DNA from: Nocardioides luteus
GTDB taxonomy: Bacteria; Actinomycetota; Actinomycetes; Propionibacteriales; Nocardioidaceae
DNA length: 64,000 bases
NCBI RefSeq assembly: GCF_000960475.2
Contig: NZ_JZDQ02000026.1
Location: 29,202-93,201 of the forward strand
Reading direction: 5' to 3'
Part shown: piece after piece, positions 52,831 to 62,191 of the stretch
How positions within the stretch are numbered: position 1 is the first letter of the stretch
How the letters are laid out: every line of letters begins with the position of its first letter
Position numbers and translations under genes: made by a program
Notes under the pieces: model-generated
What the model saw: the letters and a program-made list of their open reading frames with translations, nothing else
The model's database searches: none
Told to the model about the DNA's origin: nothing

Positions 52831-55037
52831 CCGATGGTTCCTCCCATGAGGTTGTAGCGACGTACGTCATCGGGCGACGACTTCCACGTCGCCAGCTCGT
52901 GGCCCTGGAACGAGCCCTCCTTCGCGGCGAGAGCCACATAGAACGCGTACGGGCCGTCGCTGGTGTCCTGAGAAACCGCGATGACGTCGGTCAGTCCGTC
53001 CCCGTTCACGTCCGCAAGGGTCACCGGATACCTGCTGGTGGTCTCGAGGGTGTTGCGGGGCTTGTGGAGCTTCCCGCGAGTGGCGAGTGAGAACTCGGTC
53101 AGGTCGTCGCTGAAGGTTCCGACCGTGATCGTCTGCCCCTCGCCTCGGCCGGACTCTGCGGCGACGATCTCGTCCCGGCCGTCGCCGTTGAGGTCGCCAG
53201 CGACGAAAGAACTGATTCCCTGGTGCTTGAAGGGGAACGATTTGGCCGCGGCAACGCCGGCGCCATCCCCTTGGTAGAGGTCCAGCTCCGAGGTCCCACC
53301 GGTGAGTGTCATGTTCTCAGGGGAACCTGGAGCTCGCTTCAGTACCACCAGGTCAGCCTTCTTGTCGCCGGTGAACTCACCGACCACGACCTGTTCCCTG
53401 TCTTCAGCCGGGTAGGCCGCGAACCGCGTCGGCTCCGCAAACCCCGACCCCGTGCCGCGATAGACCCAGACGGCACCGTCCCCGACCGTTCTGCCATGCT
53501 TGTCCAGGTCAGGGTCCGGGTTGCCGAAGCTCGTGGTCATGTACAGATCGGCGACACCGTCACCGTCGAAGTCATCGGCGCCCAGGTCGTAGTAGAACGT
53601 CGACCCGGCCATCTTCTTGCCCTGCTCCACGACCCCCGCGGGCGCTTTGAGCGATCCCTCCAGATCACCGTGGATGGTGAAGCCCTTCTCGCTCCGCACG
53701 AAGGTGACGAACGAGTTCTTTCCCTCACCGGTGAAGTCGGCGCAGAGCGGAAACACCTCGCTTCCATCGTTGTCCTCGGGAAGCGCAGGGTCGTCGTACG
53801 TCACCGGCTTCGACGGGGTCAGGGTGCGGCCGTCCGACTTCCAGGTGACCACGTCGACACCCTTCCCGTCGGGGTTCTGGACGTTGGTGACCACGTCACC
53901 GAACTTGTCACCGTTCACATCCGCGTACGCAGCACCCTTGACGGTCGGGACGATGGGCTCGGGGCCGTCCTCGACCCAGGGCTGGGTGATCGCGAGTGCT
54001 CCACCGACCCCGAGGGCGGCCACGCCGACCATCGCCGCGCCGACCCGGAGCGGGGTGATCCTGGACGGTCGGGCCTGCTCCTCGATCAGGATGGCCTCGG
54101 CCTCGGTGGGCGGCCTGATCGCGGAGACGAGGACGGGCATCGGGTTCGGGTCCGTCATCGACGGAGCCGGCCGGAGCTGCGGCGGAGAGGTGATCTCCCG
54201 CAGCTTCAGCAGGTCGTCCTTGAAGGCCGCCGCGCTCTGGTAGCGGCTCCGCGGGTCCTTGGCCATCGACAGCTGCAGGATCCGGTTCGCCGTCCGGGTC
54301 CACTCGTCGTCGCCGAGGAACTGCGGGATCGGCGCGCTCTGGTGGGCCATCGCGACCTGGACAGCCGCGCCCGAGTAGGGGATCTTGCCGGTCAACGTGA
54401 ACCAGAGCATGCAGCCGGCGGCGTAGATGTCGCGCGTCGGCGCCGGCTTGATCGGCCGGCCCTGCGCGTCGCGGTCGTCGCGGACGTACTCGGGGGCCAG
54501 GTAGTTCCAGGTGCCGGTGATCCCTCCGGCGGGCGAGTCCGACGAGGAGGTCGCGATGCCGAAGTCGCACAGGAACGCGAACGGATCGAGCGGGCTCTCC
54601 GGGTTGCGGACCAGTACGTTCGACGGCTTCACGTCCTGGTGGATGATGCCGACCTGGTGGGCGTCGTGGAGCGCCCCCGCCACCTGGGCGTTGATCAGGC
54701 ACGCCAGGTGCGGCGCCAACGGTCCCTTCGAACGTACGAGGCCGGTCACGTCGCCACCCTTGATGAACTGGGTGACGATGAACGGGCTGCCCTGCTGCTC
54801 GCCGATGTCGTAGATCGCGATGATGTGGGGCGACCTGATCTGCGCGAGGGTCTGCCCCTCGCGGATGAACATGTCGATGAACTGGCGGTCGGCGAGGTGG
54901 GCGTGCACCATCTTCAAGGCCACCTGGCGCTCGAGTCTGGTGTCGAAGGCGTCGTAGACCACGCCCATCCCACCCTCGCCGAGAATGCGATCCAGGCGGT
55001 AGTGGCCGAACACTGCCCCGGGATGAAGCGTCGTCAT
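52827..55037 (-). CDS. transmembrane Ser/Thr kinase with FG-GAP ectodomain
   Basis: A 736-residue PknB-type receptor kinase. Catalytic domain 10-285: Gly loop LGEGGMG (19-25), K42, HQDVKPSN (D135, K137, N140) and DFG (158-160). HRD is HQD, so it is a non-RD type and may not need activation-loop phosphorylation. One membrane helix (about 332-351). The extracellular part has six FG-GAP-like repeats (DVNGDKFGD, DFDGDGVAD, DLNGDGRDE, DVNGDGLTD and two weaker). Bacterial receptor kinases more often carry PASTA or beta-propeller sensors; the integrin-like repeats suggest ligand or calcium-dependent contact. Adjacent to the ESX locus and a binding lipoprotein. Confidence 0.92.
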   Translation of the reverse strand: MTTLHPGAVFGHYRLDRILGEGGMGVVYDAFDTRLERQVALKMVHAHLADRQFIDMFIREGQTLAQIRSPHIIAIYDIGEQQGSPFIVTQFIKGGDVTGLVRSKGPLAPHLACLINAQVAGALHDAHQVGIIHQDVKPSNVLVRNPESPLDPFAFLCDFGIATSSSDSPAGGITGTWNYLAPEYVRDDRDAQGRPIKPAPTRDIYAAGCMLWFTLTGKIPYSGAAVQVAMAHQSAPIPQFLGDDEWTRTANRILQLSMAKDPRSRYQSAAAFKDDLLKLREITSPPQLRPAPSMTDPNPMPVLVSAIRPPTEAEAILIEEQARPSRITPLRVGAAMVGVAALGVGGALAITQPWVEDGPEPIVPTVKGAAYADVNGDKFGDVVTNVQNPDGKGVDVVTWKSDGRTLTPSKPVTYDDPALPEDNDGSEVFPLCADFTGEGKNSFVTFVRSEKGFTIHGDLEGSLKAPAGVVEQGKKMAGSTFYYDLGADDFDGDGVADLYMTTSFGNPDPDLDKHGRTVGDGAVWVYRGTGSGFAEPTRFAAYPAEDREQVVVGEFTGDKKADLVVLKRAPGSPENMTLTGGTSELDLYQGDGAGVAAAKSFPFKHQGISSFVAGDLNGDGRDEIVAAESGRGEGQTITVGTFSDDLTEFSLATRGKLHKPRNTLETTSRYPVTLADVNGDGLTDVIAVSQDTSDGPYAFYVALAAKEGSFQGHELATWKSSPDDVRRYNLMGGTIG

Positions 55038-55094
55038 GCCCGCACCCTATTCAAGGGTTGTGGCGACCAACCACTCCAAAATTCGAAAAGTCGC

Positions 55095-56816
55095 CTACTT
55101 CTTGGTCGGCGACCACTCGACGATGGTCGAGACGAGCGGCGCGACCTGACCCGACCGCGGGCGTACGCTGTCGACCTTCTTGTCGATCACCGTCACCGTC
55201 GGGTTCATCACGATCGGCACCACGATCGAGTCCCTGACCAGCGACTTCTCGATCTCGACGCGTACGTCGCGGGCCTCGTAGGGGTCGGCGGTCCGGGCCA
55301 GCTCGCTGATCAGGCGGTCGCGTTCACGGTCGCCTCCTCCGGTCGCGTTCCGGCTGCCCTTCGTGCCCCACTGTGCCGAGATCTCCTCCGGCGTCTGCGG
55401 GATCGGGATCCGGGCGAGGACGGCGTCCCACCTGTTGCCGGACAGCAGCTTGTCGGCCGAGGAGACGCCACAGTCGGCGGTGGACCAGCCCTCGTCGTCG
55501 ACGGCGTTCGCGATCGTGTCGTAGGCGCCCGAGGCGAACGCGCTCGACTTGTCGTAGGAGATGCAGACCCGGGCGCCAGGCGGAGCCTTGGCGTCCTCGG
55601 AGGCTCGGAACTTCGTGGAGAACCCGGAGTCCTCGGTCGCGATCTGGTAGCCCTCGCCGCCCGGCGGGAACAGGACGACATCGGTGGCTTCGTACGCCTC
55701 GGCCCAGTCGCCCGCGCCACCCTCGGAGATGTCTCCGCGGGGCACGGCGCGCAGATAGGCGGTGCGCGTCTCCTTGCGCTTGAACACGCCACGGTCGGTG
55801 CGGAGGGTCAGCGCCCACATGGTGCCGTCGTTGGCGGTCGCCACGCCGTAGTCGCGGCGCTCGAGGTCGCGCACCTGCTTCCGGTTGCCCTTCGTCGGGG
55901 CGACCTGGACGACGTCGACCTTCTCCCCCAGGCTGTTCAGCGCATCGGGGCCGGCCGGGGTGAGGCGTACCTGCTCGTAGGTCGGCTTCGCCTCGCCCGC
56001 GTATTCGGGGTTGGCCTCGAGGTCGACCTCCTGGCCGGCCTCTCCGGTCGAGATCTTCGAGATCTTGTAGGGCCCGCTGGAGAGCAGTGCGTCCTCGGAC
56101 GCCTTGCCGTCCTCGGCGACCGTGAAGGTCGACTTCCACGCCTCCGCGATCTTGGTGAGCTTCGCGGTGTCGGACTCCTCGATCGCGGTCTCGACGACCT
56201 CCTTGGCCTCGATCGGGTCCTCGATCTTCAGCGCCTTCTGCCCGACGACGTGCGCCGGCACGGCGACGTCCAGGGCCGTACGCCAGTCGACCACCGGCAC
56301 CACGAGCGGCACCTCGATGGCGCGCGCACCCTCGTCGACCTCGGGGATGTAGGCGCTCTTGGTCAGACCCGTCGGCACCCCACCGAAGTCGACGTTGCCG
56401 TCGGGGCTCCCCTCCTTCGGAGTGCGGAAGTAACCCGAGCTCGCCGCCCAGGCGAGCATGAGGTCGGCCGTGTCGATCGGCACCCCGTCGGACCATGTGG
56501 GCTTGGCCAGGTCGTAGCGGACCCGGGGCTGGTCGCCACCCTCCATGGTGACCTTGCCGAAGGTCTCGTCCATCTCGACGCTGTCGTCGACCAGGGTGCC
56601 GAAGGCCCCGCGGGTCACCGAGGCGATGTCGAGGTTCCCGTCGGTCACGCTCGCCGCGTTCGCCGGGTTGGTGCTGGTCAGAGACCCCGTCCACGCGACG
56701 GTGACCTCCGTCCCCTCCTCCACCGACGCCGGCAGATCACCCGAGCAGGCCGTGGCAACGAGCGCCAGACTGGCAACCGAAACGAGCCCTATGCGACGAC
56801 GTGCCCCAGGATGCAC
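55095..56816 (-). CDS. oligopeptide/ABC-type substrate-binding lipoprotein
   Basis: A 573-residue SBP_bac_5 family protein. The signal peptide ends LVATAC with lipidated C24. Family pattern: TWSDGVPIDTADLMLAW after the first lobe, and LSSGPYKI mid-protein. No permease or ATPase genes accompany it in this window, so it may be a receptor or an orphan binding protein. GTG at 56816 follows GAGAGGGG by eight bases; a TTG at 56840 is less likely. First gene upstream of the FG-GAP kinase pair, 57 bp away. Confidence 0.87.
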   Translation of the reverse strand: MHPGARRRIGLVSVASLALVATACSGDLPASVEEGTEVTVAWTGSLTSTNPANAASVTDGNLDIASVTRGAFGTLVDDSVEMDETFGKVTMEGGDQPRVRYDLAKPTWSDGVPIDTADLMLAWAASSGYFRTPKEGSPDGNVDFGGVPTGLTKSAYIPEVDEGARAIEVPLVVPVVDWRTALDVAVPAHVVGQKALKIEDPIEAKEVVETAIEESDTAKLTKIAEAWKSTFTVAEDGKASEDALLSSGPYKISKISTGEAGQEVDLEANPEYAGEAKPTYEQVRLTPAGPDALNSLGEKVDVVQVAPTKGNRKQVRDLERRDYGVATANDGTMWALTLRTDRGVFKRKETRTAYLRAVPRGDISEGGAGDWAEAYEATDVVLFPPGGEGYQIATEDSGFSTKFRASEDAKAPPGARVCISYDKSSAFASGAYDTIANAVDDEGWSTADCGVSSADKLLSGNRWDAVLARIPIPQTPEEISAQWGTKGSRNATGGGDRERDRLISELARTADPYEARDVRVEIEKSLVRDSIVVPIVMNPTVTVIDKKVDSVRPRSGQVAPLVSTIVEWSPTKK

Positions 56817-56919
56817 CTTCAAGTCCCCTCTCCGAGACAACGGACGCCCAGATCCTAACGAGCCCCGGCGGAGACCTGCTACCGACGTAGCCGGTCCCCG
56901 CCGGGCAGGATGCCGAGAC

Positions 56920-57555
56920 TCAGCTGGCGGGGATCTCCACCTGCTCGGTGAACTCGGCGATGGTCTTGTCCGAGCCGATCACCTTCGCGCCGTCGCGCTC
57001 GTACTCGACCAGGTACGTGTCGGCCTTCTCCTCCACCCGGAAGGCGATCCAGCCGGTGTGCTCGCCGCCGTCGCGCCGCTGCACGTCCTCGAGCGGCGTA
57101 CGCTTCGCAGCGGTCAGCTCCTCGGTCATCAGACGGGTGTCAGCGCTCTCGAAGTCGGCGCCCTTGTCCCAGGAGATCTCGAAGTTCCCGTCCGAGATCC
57201 GGCCGCCGTACTCCTTGCCGGGCTTGATCTTCACCTGGAGCAGCACGACCTCGCCGCCGTCGGCGATGAGGTCAGCCTCCTCCGTCGACGGGAAGTCACG
57301 AACGGCCGAGACGATCTCGATCGTGTCGCCCATCTCGGGGTCCTCGAGCGTCTTCCCGATCTTCACCTCCGCCTCGGCGGCGGCCGGCGCGGCGGACGGC
57401 GACTCGGACGCCGGCGCGCTGGACTCGACCTCGACCGCCGCGTCAGCGTCGGCACCGGTGTCGTCGGAGCCGCATCCGGTCAGGGTGAGCGCGAGGCCGA
57501 GGCTGAGCCCGGCGGCAGCCAGTCGGCAGGTCCGGACGGTGGTGCGAGTACGCAT
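56920..57555 (-). CDS. hypothetical lipoprotein (DUF4352-like)
   Basis: A 211-residue lipoprotein with lipobox LTGC (C28), an Ala/Ser/Glu-rich linker to about residue 65 and a beta-rich domain. The segment TIEIVSAVRDFPS followed by VVLLQVKIKP resembles the DUF4352 immunoglobulin-like fold. Function unknown. GAAAGG upstream of ATG at 57555. Confidence 0.7.
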   Translation of the reverse strand: MRTRTTVRTCRLAAAGLSLGLALTLTGCGSDDTGADADAAVEVESSAPASESPSAAPAAAEAEVKIGKTLEDPEMGDTIEIVSAVRDFPSTEEADLIADGGEVVLLQVKIKPGKEYGGRISDGNFEISWDKGADFESADTRLMTEELTAAKRTPLEDVQRRDGGEHTGWIAFRVEEKADTYLVEYERDGAKVIGSDKTIAEFTEQVEIPAS

Positions 57556-57673
57556 GAAGAAACCTTTCAACAGTGAATGTTCCCGAGATCGAGAGGTACG
57601 CGCGTCACCCTGGCAACCCGAACCCGTCTGGTCGCGCTTTACTTCGGCGTGTCGCGCGGTGATCCCTCTGACA

Positions 57674-58516
57674 TCACCCGACCTGCTTGTCGCTCGCGTC
57701 GAACTCGCGCCATCCGACGTGGCGATACTCCAGAACCCGCCGCCATTCCCGCTCGTCCAACCCGTCGAGCTCGGACCAGTAGCCCAGCGGCATCTCCCGA
57801 AGCCGGATCCGGTCTCCTTCGTCCACCTCGACCAGCCGACGTTGGATGAGGATCTCCAGGAGCCTGTCGCGCGCCTTGCTTGCCCGCACCCGCCGGCCCG
57901 AACCGCGTGGCCCGCGCGGCGGCGGCTTCCGGCTCTTCGCGCCGCCCTCGGGCTTGGAGACCAGCTCGAGAACCAGACGTGCGGTTCCGAGAATCGCGGC
58001 GACAAGCGCCAGCGCACTCAGCCAAGGCATCTCGGGAAGGTCGAGGACCAGAAGCAAGACGTACGCTGCGACCGCGCCGATCGCGGGGACAGCCGCTGTC
58101 GCCACCCCGTAGGCACTTCGCCGGCGCGTCTCCCACCACGTGGAGAGCCCCAAGCCGGCCATGAGGATCGCGAGCCCGAAGGCGACGCGGGCCAGCCACA
58201 GCAGTCCCTCGGCGCCGGTGCTCTGCGCCGGGGCGAGCGCAACAAGGACGAGCCCGATCACGGCGGCCCCGTAGAACGGCGCAGCGATCAGAGCGAGAAT
58301 CCCCACGGCGACCACACCCACGAGCTTCAGCGCGAACGTTCCCGGCAGCGGCGGGTAGTCACGATCGAGCACCGCGGCCTCCGCCTCGCCCCAGTTCAAC
58401 GGCTGGGAGAACGGCGCCGTACGCGCCCAGCTGTCGACCGCCTCCCGAGCCCACACCTTCTCTGCTTCGTCGGTCTTGCGTGCCCACGCCATGAGCACCT
58501 TCGGCACCTCTGCCAT
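57674..58516 (-). CDS. hypothetical multi-pass membrane protein
   Basis: Not recognised. The 280-residue protein has a soluble N-terminus with two Trp-rich helices (WAREAVDSWARTAPF), about six membrane segments (63-205), and a basic cytosolic C-terminus with GRRVRASKARDRLLEILIQRRLVEV that may form a winged-helix-like fold. Its start lies three bases after the stop of the upstream lipoprotein gene, so both are one operon. Confidence 0.65.
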   Translation of the reverse strand: MAEVPKVLMAWARKTDEAEKVWAREAVDSWARTAPFSQPLNWGEAEAAVLDRDYPPLPGTFALKLVGVVAVGILALIAAPFYGAAVIGLVLVALAPAQSTGAEGLLWLARVAFGLAILMAGLGLSTWWETRRRSAYGVATAAVPAIGAVAAYVLLLVLDLPEMPWLSALALVAAILGTARLVLELVSKPEGGAKSRKPPPRGPRGSGRRVRASKARDRLLEILIQRRLVEVDEGDRIRLREMPLGYWSELDGLDEREWRRVLEYRHVGWREFDASDKQVG

Positions 58517-58519
58517 CAG

Positions 58520-59734
58520 CTACTCGCCCTTCTTGGCGAGCCACTCCGGGTTGATCGCCAGCGCCGTGACGTAGGCGTCCTTGGTCGGGAAGTCGACGTC
58601 CTCGACGTCGATATCCAGGGCAAGGGACGGCTTCCCCGTGGCGATGTCCGTGCGTACCAGGCTCAACTCGGTCAGCTCTGTCCAGACACGATCGCTCCGA
58701 CGCTTGGTGAAGCGCTTGTGCAGCTCGGTGTCGTTCGTGACCGTGTAGGCGGCATTCGACGAGTACGCCAGGACCTCCGCGTCGAGCCCGACATAGCCCT
58801 CCAGGTAGCCGACCTCACGCGCCGTGACGGGCCCGGCCTCAGGGGTCGGAAGCGGCGCGCTCCACATCGTGTTCTCGACCACCCAGACGAGCTGGTCGTC
58901 CACGACCGTCACTGCTGCCGGGGCGCCGATCTGCGAGGAGGCGTCCTTCGGATAGACGATCTCGTGGTCGACGGCCGCTTTCGCCGCCGGCGTCCCCTTC
59001 GCGGTGTTCCAGGTGCGTACGAAGTCCTGGTGGTCGTCGTTCTCCCACCCTTCGTAGACGATGCCGTCGACACACGGCGACGTGACGCCCGGACCAGTGG
59101 GCTCCAAGGTGCTCAAGATGTCCGTGCCGTCGTGCGGGTAGGCGGAGGTCAACGCCGCACGGTCCCACTGGTCCTCCGGGATCGAGTCGCTGTCCTCCTC
59201 GAACGCCTTGGTGCCGGTTCCCCTCCCCGGAGCGAACACGCGCTCACCACACACCGCCGCAGTCGAGGTCTGGCCGTACGGCGACACCCGCGTGGTCGTC
59301 TTGCCGCTCTCGCCGTCGATGTAGGTCACGAACGGATCCTTGGACGAGTCAGCGGGGCTGAAACCGACCAACGTCCCCGTCCCGACCGGCACGCGGTACC
59401 ACTCATGACTCGTCTCGAGAGACTCGTCACCACTCGTGCGCTTGTGGTCGGTGAGACCGGACTCGTCGATCACATAGTCGTGCTTCGGGTCGGAGGTCGT
59501 GATCCCGTGCTCCGTCCACGAGATCCCGGCACCCTCGACCTCGTCGAGCTCGATCGCTCGGGTCTTTCCCTCGGGCGAGACCAGCACGAGATAGCTGGAG
59601 TCCTCTCCACCCTCCTGCACCCGCATCGCCAGGACCGCGTCCTCGATCGCGAAGTCCGTGGGCGGCGCACCAACGCTGCACCCCGAAACCAAGGCCGCCG
59701 TGGCCACCGTCATCGCTGCGATTCCCCGAGTCAC
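58520..59734 (-). CDS. hypothetical lipoprotein
   Basis: Not recognised. A 404-residue exported protein with lipobox LVSGC (C19). The rest is beta-rich with repeated short strand motifs (YLVLVSPEGKTRAIEL, WTEHGITT, QLVWVVENTMWSAPL, AYTVTND), suggesting a beta-propeller. Two further cysteines (VCGERVF and SPCVDG) may form a disulfide. GTG start. Upstream partner of the 280-residue membrane protein. Confidence 0.65.
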   Translation of the reverse strand: MTRGIAAMTVATAALVSGCSVGAPPTDFAIEDAVLAMRVQEGGEDSSYLVLVSPEGKTRAIELDEVEGAGISWTEHGITTSDPKHDYVIDESGLTDHKRTSGDESLETSHEWYRVPVGTGTLVGFSPADSSKDPFVTYIDGESGKTTTRVSPYGQTSTAAVCGERVFAPGRGTGTKAFEEDSDSIPEDQWDRAALTSAYPHDGTDILSTLEPTGPGVTSPCVDGIVYEGWENDDHQDFVRTWNTAKGTPAAKAAVDHEIVYPKDASSQIGAPAAVTVVDDQLVWVVENTMWSAPLPTPEAGPVTAREVGYLEGYVGLDAEVLAYSSNAAYTVTNDTELHKRFTKRRSDRVWTELTELSLVRTDIATGKPSLALDIDVEDVDFPTKDAYVTALAINPEWLAKKGE

Positions 59735-59869
59735 CGGTCACATTTCCCGTCATCAGATGAGTGAAGTCGCGCCTAGGCTAACGATCCCCTGACCGCGGTC
59801 CACCGCCGACATAGCCGCGCGCCGTTGCCCGTTAGGGTGTGGCCACAGCCTCGGGCGAGCGGAGCAATC

Positions 59870-60160
59870 ATGAGTTCAGGTGACGTCGGCGCGCTGCTGA
59901 TCGGCATCGCGATGCTGATCCTCCCGACATGGCTGACGACTCAACTCGTACGCCGCTGGCGACGCCTGGCCAGCTGGACTCGCACGCAGGGGACGATCCG
60001 CCACGTCTGGAAGAAGAAGCACGATTCGTCGGCAACCGGAACGGCCTCGTCGGAGACATCCATCCACGCTCGCTACGAGTACCGCGACAGCCGCGGTATC
60101 CACCACGCCGTCGGAGCTCTGGTCGTCGCAGCGGTGATGGTCGTCGACCTCACCCGTTAG
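59870..60160 (+). CDS. short DUF3592-like membrane protein, possibly truncated
   Basis: A 96-residue protein starting at ATG 59870 with GCGGAG upstream. One membrane helix (about 5-23), then a DUF3592-like strand region (WTRTQGTIRHVW, ARYEYRDSRGIHHAVG) and a short hydrophobic end (ALVVAAVMVV). DUF3592 proteins are usually 130-150 residues with a full second helix, so this looks shortened. Ends 4 bp into the convergent gene. The only plus-strand gene in the last 13 kb. Confidence 0.5.
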   Translation: MSSGDVGALLIGIAMLILPTWLTTQLVRRWRRLASWTRTQGTIRHVWKKKHDSSATGTASSETSIHARYEYRDSRGIHHAVGALVVAAVMVVDLTR

Positions 60161-60792
60161 CGCTGCGCCGGCGGCGGCGCCCAGCGAAGGGTCGAGGCAC
60201 ACACATCGAGTGCCGTCTTCCAGCCGATGAACTTCGGGTCGGTGGCCGCCATCTCTGCCGGGCGGGCGATGGTCGCCGTCAGCTGCAGACCGCGGCGCCG
60301 GTTGGAACCCGGGACCGGGGCGACGTAGACGATCGACGTCACCACGATCGAGCCGCCCTCGATCTCCTTGCGCGCCTCACGTTCGAACCGGATGAATCGC
60401 TTGTCGCCGAACAGGGGCTTGGCGCCGTACTCTCGGATCGCGTGCGCGACGTAGGCGTCGAGGCTCTCGCCGTTCGGCGACCGACGAATCGTAGCGAACA
60501 TGGTGCCGGGGACGTACGCCCTGGTCGTCGTCTCACCGGTGGCCGCGAAGTAGGCGACCACGTTCTGCTGCTTCATCAGCGTGAACGCCTGGTCCAGCTG
60601 CGTGCGGAAGGTCGCGTGCAGGTCCGGCCTGTTGGCGGCCATGCAACGTGCCTTCAGCTGGGCATCGATCGCGTCGCGATCTGTCTCGCTGGGAGCGTGC
60701 CGTTCCCAGCCGTCCAGGAGCTTCAGATAGAACTCCGGGTCCTTGGTGACGCCAAGGGCCTCTCGCAAGGAACCTCCGCCATTTACGGACAT
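60157..60792 (-). CDS. hypothetical protein
   Basis: Not recognised. A 211-residue soluble protein with no signal peptide. It starts at ATG 60792 (MSVNGG), preceded by GGAAGGG. Helical N-terminus (EFYLKLLDGWERHAPSETDRDAI), a middle with MFATIRRSPNGESLDAYVAHAIREYG and a C-terminal strand region with IVVTSIVYVAPVPG. Last gene of the T7SS-substrate-like minus-strand run. Confidence 0.6.
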   Translation of the reverse strand: MSVNGGGSLREALGVTKDPEFYLKLLDGWERHAPSETDRDAIDAQLKARCMAANRPDLHATFRTQLDQAFTLMKQQNVVAYFAATGETTTRAYVPGTMFATIRRSPNGESLDAYVAHAIREYGAKPLFGDKRFIRFEREARKEIEGGSIVVTSIVYVAPVPGSNRRRGLQLTATIARPAEMAATDPKFIGWKTALDVCASTLRWAPPPAQR

Positions 60793-60793
60793 G

Positions 60794-61516
60794 TCAGGCC
60801 CTTCCATCAGTAGAAAAGAGGGGAGTCCGGTCGAGCTCATCGAACTCGTCGTAGGACACGATCGACCGCGCCCGCAGTGTGGTCAGCGCGCGATGACGCG
60901 ACGCGAGCAAGACCTCCAGGTCGTCGGACGACAAGGTGGTCACATCCACAGCCGGCGGCTTCTCCTTCGAGTAGAGCCGAAAGGCCGCGACGAGCGCCAC
61001 GATCTCCAGCACCAACAGCACCACAGGCGCAAGCAGGAGTGGGAATCTCGGGTATGCCTCAGGGTCGCTGACGAGGATCAGGACCAGCAGGAGGACGGTC
61101 GAGATCAGCAGGATCACCGAGAACCCGACGAGGTTCCTGTTCCACTGCCGATGCGACTCCTGCAGCCACGGAACCAGGAAGTAGAGGATCGAGACAGCAC
61201 CCAAGGCACAACCGATATAGATGAACGGGACTTCGACACCGGCCGAGAAGTCCTCGGAGAACTTCGTCAGGCCTCCGCCGCTGAGGAAGACGCCCGCGGC
61301 GATCAACGGACCGCAGAGTCCGATCAGAGCCACCCAGAAGATCAAGCCGGCGCCGACCTTCGTCAGCCCGGAACGCTGGCGTTTCCGGGCAGCAGCCTCC
61401 AGCTCCACCTGGGCGTAGTCCAGGACGACGCGGTTCAGCTCGTTGATGTCGAACTTCTTGAAGTTCCCATGGACCGTCGCCCACGTCGACGGACTCGGCG
61501 CTGCGGCCTTAGGCAT
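60794..61516 (-). CDS. hypothetical membrane protein
   Basis: Not recognised. A 240-residue protein with about four membrane segments (52-78, 93-112, 125-148 and 155-178) and soluble ends. N-terminal helix NFKKFDINELNRVVLDYAQVELEAAARKRQ; C-terminus with LSSDDLEVLLASRHRAL. It overlaps the upstream gene by 8 bp and is one base from the next, so it is in the same operon. Could be a membrane anchor or accessory for the nearby WXG-type proteins (guess). Confidence 0.6.
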   Translation of the reverse strand: MPKAAAPSPSTWATVHGNFKKFDINELNRVVLDYAQVELEAAARKRQRSGLTKVGAGLIFWVALIGLCGPLIAAGVFLSGGGLTKFSEDFSAGVEVPFIYIGCALGAVSILYFLVPWLQESHRQWNRNLVGFSVILLISTVLLLVLILVSDPEAYPRFPLLLAPVVLLVLEIVALVAAFRLYSKEKPPAVDVTTLSSDDLEVLLASRHRALTTLRARSIVSYDEFDELDRTPLFSTDGRA

Positions 61517-62132
61517 TCGAGGACAACTCCCACTCATCGGCGTCCGACCTGGTGATGCCAGGGACGGCTTCGGATACGAACGGCTCGCCATTCGGCTGCG
61601 TGACGCGCAGGTTCGAAAGGATCAAGGGCATCTGCGCGAGCGTCATCTCGAAGACACGACGCTCACCCGACTCGACGATGACCAGGACGCTTCCTGATGG
61701 CGCGGTGAACGCGAATACGGCGGTCGACAGATGGTACAGAACCCGATGGATCTCTTCGTCGCGGGTCGCCAGGCACTTGAGGCCCGGCCCCATCTCCGCT
61801 CCGGGATACTCGTCGATGTCGAATCCGGCCTGACGCCATTCCTCCGGTGCGTACGGCTCCCCTGTGGCGAGGATGACTCGGATGCGGCTCGATACAGGAA
61901 CCGACAGCGGCCAATGGACCATCGTCGCAAGGGTTCCCGCTGCGTCAGCCAACGGGAAGACGCTGTTGAGCGTGTCCTCGACCAAGGCCTGCGCCGTCGA
62001 AGGATCGTCCCACCGTGGCGCAAGCCGCGCGCACTCGTTGCGTACCCAGGTCTCCTGATCCTTCGAGTCACGTGGACTCAGAGACCAGTTGTCTTCCGGG
62101 TAGATACCCTCAGCAGTCCATTCGTCTTCCAT
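61509..62132 (-). CDS. hypothetical protein, possible T7SS substrate chaperone or immunity partner
   Basis: Not recognised. A 207-residue acidic soluble protein without signal peptide. ATG 62132 is chosen over 62138 because AGGGG is six bases before it. Contains WSLSPRDSKDQETWVRNECARLAP and a strand-rich core (RIRVILATGEPYAPEEW, SGSVLVIVESGERRVFEM). Immediately downstream of the T7SS-signal protein gene, a place where EspG-like chaperones or immunity proteins often lie; sequence gives no direct support. Confidence 0.55.
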   Translation of the reverse strand: MEDEWTAEGIYPEDNWSLSPRDSKDQETWVRNECARLAPRWDDPSTAQALVEDTLNSVFPLADAAGTLATMVHWPLSVPVSSRIRVILATGEPYAPEEWRQAGFDIDEYPGAEMGPGLKCLATRDEEIHRVLYHLSTAVFAFTAPSGSVLVIVESGERRVFEMTLAQMPLILSNLRVTQPNGEPFVSEAVPGITRSDADEWELSSNA

Positions 62133-62191
62133 GATCATCCCCTGTCAAGAACGCCGGCCGTACCGGTGGACATCGCTACCAACACCCCGGA

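Noticed and set aside
53223..56858. 1211-codon plus-strand open frame
   Set aside because: It is the antisense shadow of the kinase and binding-protein genes, with Asp/Arg/Val-rich sequence and no recognisable domain.
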